From: Pseudomonadota bacterium
GTDB taxonomy: Bacteria > Pseudomonadota > Gammaproteobacteria > Halothiobacillales > Halothiobacillaceae
Direction: 5' to 3'
DNA length: 10,839 nucleotides
Assembly (NCBI GenBank): GCA_021795795.1
Contig: JAJYPA010000254.1
Location: 1 to 10,839 of the forward strand
Every line of letters begins with the position of its first letter. Positions within the stretch are counted from its first letter, which is position 1. The notes under the pieces are model-generated. The model ran no database searches and was not told the DNA's origin. It was given only the letters and a program-made list of their open reading frames with translations. Positions 6,714-10,839 of the stretch are shown one piece after another. The translations under genes were made by a program, and so were the position numbers.

Positions 6714-7682
6714 TCAGGAACCGCCATTGTCAACAATATTGATGTCATTCTGGGCTGCTTCTCCGTACGCTCCACCCTGTGCTGCTGCTTTTTTCCACCA
6801 AAAAACAGCTGTCTTGGTGTCCTTTGGTACGCCAAGGCCTTTATAATAAACCAATCCTAGCCCTTCTTCCGCTTGAGGAAGTCCTTGGTTAGCGGCTTTC
6901 AGGAACCAGTAAGTGGCCTTCGCATAATTTCGGGATACGCCTTGGCCTTTGTGGTAAGCAAGGCCCAGGTTGTATTCCGCGCTGGCAAATCCCTGTTTAG
7001 CTGCCTTTTCATACCAGAAGTTGGCCTTAGTGTAGCTTTTTGGTACGCCATAACCGTAAACATAAGCATTACCCAGGTTGTTTTCCGCGCTGGCAAATCC
7101 CTGGTTTGCAGCTTTCTGGAACCAGTAGACGGCTTTCGTATAATTTTGGTGTACGCCAAGGCCTTTATAATAGATTAATCCCAAGCCGTCTTCCGCTTGC
7201 GCATATCCCTGGTTGGCGGCTTTCAGGAACCAAGAGATAGCCTTGGCGTAGTTTTTTGATACGCCTTGACCTTTAGCATAGGATAGACCCAGGGTATACT
7301 CCGCAGCAACGTCTCCCTGCTGTGCCGCTTTTCCATACCAGTATGCTGCCTTGATGTAGTTTTGTGGTACGCCAAGTCCTTTGTAATAGACTAATGCTAA
7401 TCCGTCTTCCGCTGGAGCATATCCATGATTGGCGGCTTTCTGGAACCAAGAGATAGCCTTGGCGTAGTTTTTCTTTTCTACATAAAATAACCCCAACCCT
7501 GTTTGCGCGTTAGCATCTCCGTCTTTAGCATTAGATGTAAGCCTCGTCAGATCTGCATAATTTCCTTTGTTAGCAGCAGCAACAAGTTCCTTGACCTGTT
7601 GATTAGTCAAGGCATCTGCCGAGCCTGTTGCAGAAAAAGCGAGCAGTGCTGCCGAAAGAATTGTGGTCTTCTTCAGTTTCAT
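6714..7682 (-). CDS. Periplasmic Sel1-repeat (TPR-like) protein
   Basis: From the ATG at 7682 this is a 322-residue protein; a GTG at 7694 is in frame, but GGAGA lies 5 bases before the ATG and would sit inside the longer reading. Residues 1-24 are a Sec signal (LKKTTILSAALLAFSATGSADA). Seven Sel1-like repeats follow (57-88, then six of 36 residues to 304), with the core AEDGLGLIYYKGLGV then NYTKAVYWFQKAANQG. Such solenoids bind other proteins. The repeats show a three-unit super-period. The 18-residue tail has no known motif. The gene is upstream of tolC on the same strand, 200 bp away with a separate tolC promoter, so a functional link is not shown. Partner unknown. Confidence 0.9.
   Translation of the reverse strand: MKLKKTTILSAALLAFSATGSADALTNQQVKELVAAANKGNYADLTRLTSNAKDGDANAQTGLGLFYVEKKNYAKAISWFQKAANHGYAPAEDGLALVYYKGLGVPQNYIKAAYWYGKAAQQGDVAAEYTLGLSYAKGQGVSKNYAKAISWFLKAANQGYAQAEDGLGLIYYKGLGVHQNYTKAVYWFQKAANQGFASAENNLGNAYVYGYGVPKSYTKANFWYEKAAKQGFASAEYNLGLAYHKGQGVSRNYAKATYWFLKAANQGLPQAEEGLGLVYYKGLGVPKDTKTAVFWWKKAAAQGGAYGEAAQNDINIVDNGGS
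6771..7418 (-). repeat. Two copies of a 324-bp super-repeat in the Sel1 gene
   Basis: Sel1 repeats 2-3-4 (7095-7418) correspond in order to repeats 5-6-7 (6771-7094). In both triplets the second unit carries KGQGVS(K/R)NYAKA and the third YYKGLGV, while first-unit features such as GVP and WYxKAAxQG also recur. This indicates duplication of a block of three units rather than single-unit expansion. Confidence 0.65.
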
Positions 7683-7702
7683 TTTTCTCTCCACTATTTA
7701 TT

Positions 7703-7740
7703 CTGTAGATTTTGCCTGAAGTGCATGGGGTTGGATAGAT
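7703..7740. repeat. 38-bp dispersed repeat, copy 1
   Basis: This block matches 9335-9372 at 34 or 35 of 38 positions by eye, and weaker similarity extends ~12 bases leftward. On the minus strand both copies read LSNPM(H/Y)FRQNLQ with two silent third-position changes, so it may be a coding relic. This copy ends just before the sel1 ribosome binding site and would lie in the sel1 leader. Origin unknown. Confidence 0.7.
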
Positions 7741-7770
7741 CCATGGAGATACAGAACCTTAGAAAGGCAA

Positions 7771-7802
7771 AGTATAGCCAAAGGAACAAGGCCATGAGTC
7801 AA
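7771..7802 (-). promoter_or_regulatory. Weak candidate sel1 promoter
   Basis: On the minus strand TATACT (7771-7776) matches five of six -10 bases and TTGACT (7797-7802) five of six -35 bases, but the 20-base spacer is longer than the usual 16-18. The leader would be about 80 nt and contain the 38-bp repeat. The remainder of 7741-7938 shows no gene. Confidence 0.25.
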
Positions 7803-7938
7803 CAGTCGTCTAATCTTACCACTAAAAATTTACAAAGACATTTCATACACACCCTTCTGTATCCTGCCTGGGGCCTTCCCGTAGACGCTCCGGTCTGTCG
7901 AATCAGGGCCAGAAAGTGATGAGATGAACACCTCCACT

Positions 7939-8406
7939 TTAATGGACGGTCGCACCCGTACATACACCTCCCACCCATTTTCCTCTATAGGTCGAAGTCC
8001 CCATAAACTTCATGGTTATCGGGTTATTGCCGGGAACATGCGTGAGATGAATGTGTGCCACGAAAGACTTGCCGTCTGCCGCAATGGTCTCGCTGACGGT
8101 TTCACGGAATATGTGTGGCCCCTCGTAACAGACAATATGTCCTGAAAAACCGCTTCCCTGGACACCGCTCTTGCTGAAATCGCAGCCATCATTGGTATAG
8201 TACATAAAGGATTTCCGCGCGCTTTCACCGGGATGCACACACATGGGCACAGGATGCGCAGACATGTTTTCCTGTGTCGCCTTGGGCACGCCCGGCATTT
8301 GTACGTGCATCTGCCATTCTCCTGGCTGGAGCGTCGCGGCATTCGTGCTGGTTATAAACAGCACACCGAGAAAACCGAACGATGCTGCTATCTTGGAGAT
8401 TACCAT
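7939..8406 (-). CDS. DUF3617 family periplasmic protein
   Basis: This 155-residue protein has a Sec signal (1-23, ending TSTNA before ATLQPGEW). The mature start LQPGEWQMHVQMPGVPK matches the 'PGxWE' opening of DUF3617, and PMCVHPGE, DGCDFS, HIVCYEG and GGVCTG give the spaced cysteines usual in that family, likely two disulfides. The function of DUF3617 is not established; location should be periplasmic. Start: GAGGG about 9 bases before the ATG at 8406. It is preceded by a pure AT tract that probably contains its promoter. Spacing to sel1 (256 bases, no clear terminator) leaves separate transcription most likely. Confidence 0.85.
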   Translation of the reverse strand: MVISKIAASFGFLGVLFITSTNAATLQPGEWQMHVQMPGVPKATQENMSAHPVPMCVHPGESARKSFMYYTNDGCDFSKSGVQGSGFSGHIVCYEGPHIFRETVSETIAADGKSFVAHIHLTHVPGNNPITMKFMGTSTYRGKWVGGVCTGATVH

Positions 8407-8431
8407 AAAACGTTACCCTCAATACCGCGCC

Positions 8432-8468
8432 TAAATAATATATAAAATATATAATTATAAATATATAT
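8432..8468 (-). promoter_or_regulatory. 37-bp pure A/T tract upstream of the DUF3617 gene
   Basis: All 37 bases are A or T, between GC-rich flanks, 25-60 bases upstream of the DUF3617 start. It contains many overlapping TATAAT-like hexamers, so an exact -10 cannot be chosen. Such a tract could be the promoter core, an UP-element or a binding site for a nucleoid silencer such as H-NS. Confidence 0.45.
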
Positions 8469-8510
8469 GATGTGCAGTTTCCTCACCGTTCGTTCACCCC
8501 TGGCGAGACT

Positions 8511-8822
8511 TCATGGAGCGTTGGTTTCAATGGTGACACCGGCGGTGGCCCCGAAAGGTGTTGGTGGAAGTGGGGGCGCTGCATGGATGGCTTCCAGTTC
8601 TATCTTGCCGAGGGCTTGAGAGGCGCATCCGGCGAGTTCTGCCCGTACTACCGTGCCGTTGGCTAGGATTACCGCCACCGCCCGGCATACGCCGGTTGGT
8701 AGGGCAACCGGGTGTCCCGCCTGCTTCATGGCAGATCTTCCTGAGCAACCCGGATTCTGAGGACCTGACCGGCGGTTTATCTGCCCAAGATAGGAATGCA
8801 GAATGTGGTCTTGCGGGGTCAT
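8511..8822 (-). CDS. TonB/TolA C-terminal-like domain protein, probably split from its lipoprotein leader
   Basis: The 103-residue frame ends in a stretch resembling the TonB_2/TolA C-terminal fold: YLGQINRR near the start, then VCRAVAVILANGTVVRAELA, then IELEAIHAAPPLPPTPFG and VTIET. This is the usual order of 'I..DG.v...', 'A(V)..A.PLP.P' and a last strand. It lacks its own signal or anchor. The ATG at 8822 overlaps the stop of a 34-residue lipoprotein leader (ATGA), and this frame is open a few codons further upstream, so a one-base slip would join them into a ~137-residue lipoprotein. Whether this is a pseudogene, a sequencing error or coupled translation cannot be told. Family match is by pattern only. 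Confidence 0.5.
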   Translation of the reverse strand: MTPQDHILHSYLGQINRRSGPQNPGCSGRSAMKQAGHPVALPTGVCRAVAVILANGTVVRAELAGCASQALGKIELEAIHAAPPLPPTPFGATAGVTIETNAP

Positions 8823-8923
8823 GGCAGGGCCAGTTGGCGCGACTTAGGCGGGCGGTACAGGGTTGGTGTGCAACCGGAAAGGATCATCGTCAGGCCAAGT
8901 ACGGCGACATATTTTCTGGGCAT
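8819..8923 (-). CDS. 34-residue lipoprotein signal ORF
   Basis: The minus strand encodes MPRKYVAVLGLTMILSGCTP, then TLYRPPKSRQLALP and a stop: a clear lipoprotein signal with lipobox LSGC, Cys18 being the lipidation site. At 34 residues it is too short to be a finished protein except as a small lipoprotein, and the stop overlaps the ATG of the TonB/TolA-like frame. AGGAAGG lies ~12 bases before the ATG, or better placed for a GTG three codons upstream. It is most simply the 5' part of a frameshifted gene. Confidence 0.5.
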   Translation of the reverse strand: MPRKYVAVLGLTMILSGCTPTLYRPPKSRQLALP

Positions 8924-8967
8924 GGGTGACACGTTCCTTCCTGACAATGTTGTTACGGTAGTTTAGC

Positions 8968-9102
8968 TTATAGCGGAGATATCACAACGCGACCTTTTAC
9001 GTCAATTTGTCTCTTGGCTGCTGATCCATGCTGAACGGATAGCTTGATTTTTTCGAGTTCATGGCTTGGCAGTTGGGTGCCGTTTCCAGACAAAATGATC
9101 AC
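8968..9102 (-). CDS. Possible 44-residue ORF or gene fragment, unknown
   Basis: From a GTG at 9102 the frame reads a soluble, charged peptide containing GTQLPSHELEKIKLSV and KRQIDVKGRVVISPL, ending 45 bases before the lipoprotein start. The composition looks protein-like and the order suggests an upstream member of the same transcript. There is no good ribosome binding site and a stop lies just upstream in frame, so it may equally be a C-terminal relic or chance. No family recognised. Confidence 0.25.
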   Translation of the reverse strand: MIILSGNGTQLPSHELEKIKLSVQHGSAAKRQIDVKGRVVISPL

Positions 9103-9370
9103 GCTTCCAAATCAACCCATATTTTTATTATTATATCATGCGGCAAAATAAACCGCCAATCCATTACCTGTCAGACATCTCGTCGCCAGGGCGAGGCGGC
9201 TCATTCCCGACCCTATCCAAAATTGGCAAGAGGTCGGCTGGCTTTGCTCCACCTGCCCGCGGCTTGAAAAAGCCAGCGGCTGTTTCTACGGCCCCAACCT
9301 TCTCGGCCAGAGCTACGGTAATCCATAGGTTATCCTGCAGATTTTGCCTGAAGTACATGGGATTGGATAG
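9103..9370. other. Non-coding or decayed stretch with one inverted repeat
   Basis: No gene is supported here. GCTGGCTTT (9237-9245) and AAAGCCAGC (9269-9277) form a 9-bp perfect inverted repeat around a 23-base spacer; no T tract follows, so a terminator role is doubtful. The stretch ends with the second copy of the 38-bp repeat. A long minus-strand frame (9164-9412) covers it but lacks a recognisable family. Confidence 0.4.
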
Positions 9371-9372
9371 AT
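9335..9372. repeat. 38-bp dispersed repeat, copy 2
   Basis: Partner of the 7703-7740 block in the same orientation. Here the minus-strand frame reads HLSNPMYFRQNLQDN and stays open for another ~55 codons, whereas copy 1 stops directly after it. This copy sits at the edge of the decayed mobile-element region, next to a possible IS3 remnant. Confidence 0.7.
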
Positions 9373-9541
9373 GGGGATAGCACCGCACCAACGCATCGCG
9401 CTCAGTCGGCAATGTGTCTTGGCGGGGGTAGCCCAGACCACGGTGTACACTCAGGAAGAACGCGCACTTGAAGAAGCGCGGGACAACGATGGCTATCCCG
9501 CCCGGGGTGGTTACCCTCAGAAGGGATCTTTCTGCGCTTGA
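9371..9541 (+). pseudogene. Possible N-terminal remnant of an IS3-family OrfB transposase
   Basis: The plus frame from ATG 9371 (56 residues) contains ALSRQCVLAGVAQTTVYTQ followed by EERALEEARDNDGYPARGGYP. This resembles the N-terminal helix-turn-helix of IS3 OrfB ('LSisRQCelLGlsRSsyYY... eNL.L...Id') before its catalytic domain, but the DDE region is absent and the frame ends soon after. If right, it is a truncated insertion sequence. The match is short and by memory, so confidence is low. Confidence 0.3.
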
Positions 9542-9722
9542 GGGGGATAGTGCCGGGAGTGGCTTATTTGTCGCCCATAACGGCTTTCCATCAGGCTGGC
9601 TAATGCCGTGACGAACTGACTCAGGGCCGCCGCCGCTTCATCGGACAGGTCCGGCGGGAACAACAGCCCCATTCTTCCAGCAGCACATCGGCTTCATCAC
9701 CCGCTTCTTCATGGGCTTTCAT
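9517..9722 (-). pseudogene. Third small ORF of the transposition module, frameshifted
   Basis: The ATG at 9722 overlaps the ATPase stop (ATGA) and reads MKAHEEAGDEADVLLEEWG before falling out of frame. One base away the frame continues from near 9670 as GLLFPPDLSDEAAAALSQF, then VTALASLMESRYGRQISH to a stop at 9517. Restoring one G in the run at ~9666-9669 would give one acidic helical protein of ~68 residues. Function unknown; its coupling to the ATPase suggests an accessory of the same element. Confidence 0.5.
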
Positions 9723-10520
9723 CGCAACGCCTCAATAGCCGCTTGCAGCAGATCATCCGGCAGATGGTTGAGTCCCTTGGGGACGGCCAGACGCAGGGCG
9801 GTATGGAGGATGTTGCCGGACTGCCGGGGGAATCCCTTGGACGCCTGGCGGAGCAGTTCCAGTCCGGAGTCGGATAACAACGTGTGCTGGCATCCGGCGG
9901 ATTTCAGGGCGTGCAGGACGAGGGCGGTAAAGCGTTCCCGTTCAAGGACCGGTGCCAGGCGGATGCATACCTGGATCCGGCTGGCCAGGGCGGCATAGGG
10001 CACCCGGTCCAGGGTCTGGGCCAGATGCGGATGTCCCGCCAGCCAGACGGTGAGCAGGTTCCGGGAATCGAAGGCGAAGTTCAGGAAGGCCGGGAAGTCC
10101 CGGAAGAATTCCGGCGGCAGGTTCTGCGCCTCGTCGATGACCCAGACGGGGAGGACCTGTTTGTGGTCCATCAGATCATGGATATGCTCCTTGATGTCCT
10201 TCCAGAGCTGGGCCCGGCGGTAACTGGGTTCGACCCCCAGACTCCGGGCCAGTCCGCGGTAGATATCGATCCGCCCGAAGTCTGTATCCGCCTAGTAGAT
10301 CACCAGATAACGGTGCGGATTCAGCGACGCGGTGAGGCTGCGCAGGGCCGTGGTCTTGCCCACCCCGGGCTCACCGGTCAGCAAGCCCACTCCAGGAGAC
10401 TGCAGCAGCCACTGGAAGCGCTCCCGCAAAGGTGCCAGGGCACCATCATCCCAGAGTTCCGCCGTGTCCTTGTCCAGAGGCAGGCGAGTGAAGCCAAAGT
10501 GCTGGATGGACCTGACTCAT
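9719..10520 (-). pseudogene. ExeA/TniB-like AAA ATPase of a transposon, disrupted
   Basis: In the main frame, N-terminal HFGFTRLPLDKDT leads to Walker A GEPGVGKTT (~10348-10374) and Walker B VWVIDEAQNLPPEFF (~10110-10150), followed by a lid region ending LLQAAIEALR. This is the AAA transposition-regulator type (ExeA/TniB/TnsC-like) that directs a Mu-like transposase to target DNA. Two lesions break it. The ATG at 10520 (overlapping the transposase stop) is in another frame from HFGFTR, consistent with one extra C near 10508. An in-frame TAG at 10292-10294 interrupts VIY-ADTDFGR. Without both corrections only the 150-residue part from 10171 is open, lacking Walker A. Likely non-functional unless amber is suppressed. 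Confidence 0.8.
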
Positions 10521-10839
10521 TGCACCTCCTCCCCGTAATACTTCTTATGGGCGATTTCCACGAGATTGGTCGTATCGGCGGGCGCTTCCACGGTCGTATC
10601 GGCTGCACCCGGCTGATGGCGTTTGCGATGGGCATTGGCTTCCCGGTCCAGGGGCGTGGCCCGGCCCAGATCTTCTCCTGCGGCGCTTTCTACAGACACC
10701 ACCCGGCCGGCGTGGGCGTCGACCACGAGGGTGACAGTCTTGCCTACCAGCGCATAGGGGACTTCGAAGAACTGCCCCAGATAAGAGACGGTCCCATCCT
10801 TGCGCACTTTACGGGGCTCGCGGTGATAAAACAGCGCAT
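10517..10839 (-). CDS. C-terminus of a Mu/TniA-like DDE transposase (partial)
   Basis: About 106 residues are present and the frame is open to the window edge, so the 5' part, including the catalytic core, is outside. LFYHREPRKVRKDGTVSYLG, then QFFEVPYALVGKTVTLVVD matches the small beta-barrel at the C-terminus of Mu-type transposases ('RkDGtvsl.g..YeVp..l.Gk.V.v..D'). The tail from ~HRKRHQPG is Ala/Thr-rich and ends NLVEIAHKKYYGEEVQ, a likely contact for the ATPase. It is followed directly by the ATPase start (ATGA overlap). No lesion seen in the visible part. Confidence 0.75.
   Translation of the reverse strand, partial: ALFYHREPRKVRKDGTVSYLGQFFEVPYALVGKTVTLVVDAHAGRVVSVESAAGEDLGRATPLDREANAHRKRHQPGAADTTVEAPADTTNLVEIAHKKYYGEEVQ

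Larger units (their letters stand above)
9517..10839 (-). mobile_element. Decayed Mu/Tn7-like transposition module (three genes)
   Basis: Transposase C-terminus, ExeA/TniB-like ATPase and a small ORF follow each other on the minus strand with ATGA overlaps, as in an operon. The first is cut by the window edge and the other two carry disabling changes, so the module is probably inactive. The DNA is clearly GC-richer than the secretion locus. GGGGATAGCACCG (9373-9385) and GGGGATAGTGCCG (9543-9555) near its left side are similar direct repeats that might be transposase-binding sites; the true end is not located. Confidence 0.55.

Noticed and set aside
6873..7240. Open frames antisense to the Sel1 gene
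   Set aside because: The 108-bp coding repeat keeps other frames open by periodicity.
7503..7919. 138-residue plus-strand frame
   Set aside because: Its first part is antisense to the Sel1 gene signal region; the rest is intergenic and Cys/Arg-rich without a plausible start.
8558..8929. 123-residue plus-strand frame
   Set aside because: It is antisense to the lipoprotein leader and TonB/TolA-like frame, is rich in Arg, Pro and Gly, and has no family pattern; a shadow frame.
9164..9412. 82-residue minus-strand frame as a real gene
   Set aside because: No recognisable family and no clear ribosome binding site. It overlaps the 38-bp repeat and a competing plus-strand frame, so I kept only the repeat.
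9459..9480. CGCGC/GCGCG hairpin as a terminator
   Set aside because: Five-base stem, ten-base loop and no T tract.

Overview
The window looks like accessory DNA of a Gram-negative proteobacterium. A complete type I secretion set with a TolC-family porin shows an outer membrane. A possible Fur-type operator and an acidic candidate cargo lacking Arg and Cys would suit an iron-rich, acidic habitat such as that of Acidithiobacillus, but this taxonomic guess is inference only. Base composition is patchy: GC-rich mobile-element DNA lies on the right, and AT-richer genes (candidate cargo, tolC, sel1) lie in the middle, which suggests assembly by transfer.

Left edge (1-393): the first ~124 bases look like the 3' end of a group II intron (domains V and VI). 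About 270 bases without a gene follow, holding two inverted repeats. Next come three forward genes. An HlyB-type ABC exporter (394-2565) with an inactive C39-like N-terminal domain overlaps by ATGA an HlyD-type adaptor (2562-4073). After an intrinsic terminator (4100-4125) and a strong ribosome binding site comes a 235-residue orphan acidic protein (4158-4865) ending in five 8-residue repeats. I propose that this is the cargo of the exporter. A convergent TolC-family gene (5047-6513, minus) supplies the likely outer-membrane duct; its promoter has a TATAAT -10 box overlapped by a Fur-box-like operator.

Middle (6714-9102, all minus strand): a periplasmic Sel1-repeat protein, a DUF3617 periplasmic protein, and a short lipoprotein leader that overlaps by ATGA a TonB/TolA-C-terminal-like ORF (probably one frameshifted gene). 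A possible 44-residue ORF lies upstream of these.

Right (9103-10839): decayed mobile DNA. There is a second copy of a 38-bp repeat also found upstream of sel1, a possible IS3-family OrfB remnant on the plus strand, and on the minus strand a Mu/Tn7-like transposition module read right to left: transposase C-terminus (runs off the window), an ExeA/TniB-like AAA ATPase broken by a frameshift and an amber codon, and a small third ORF broken at a G run.

The most interesting unit is 394-6513: transporter, adaptor, orphan non-RTX candidate substrate and porin, a possible self-contained type I secretion system with a cargo family I do not recognise.
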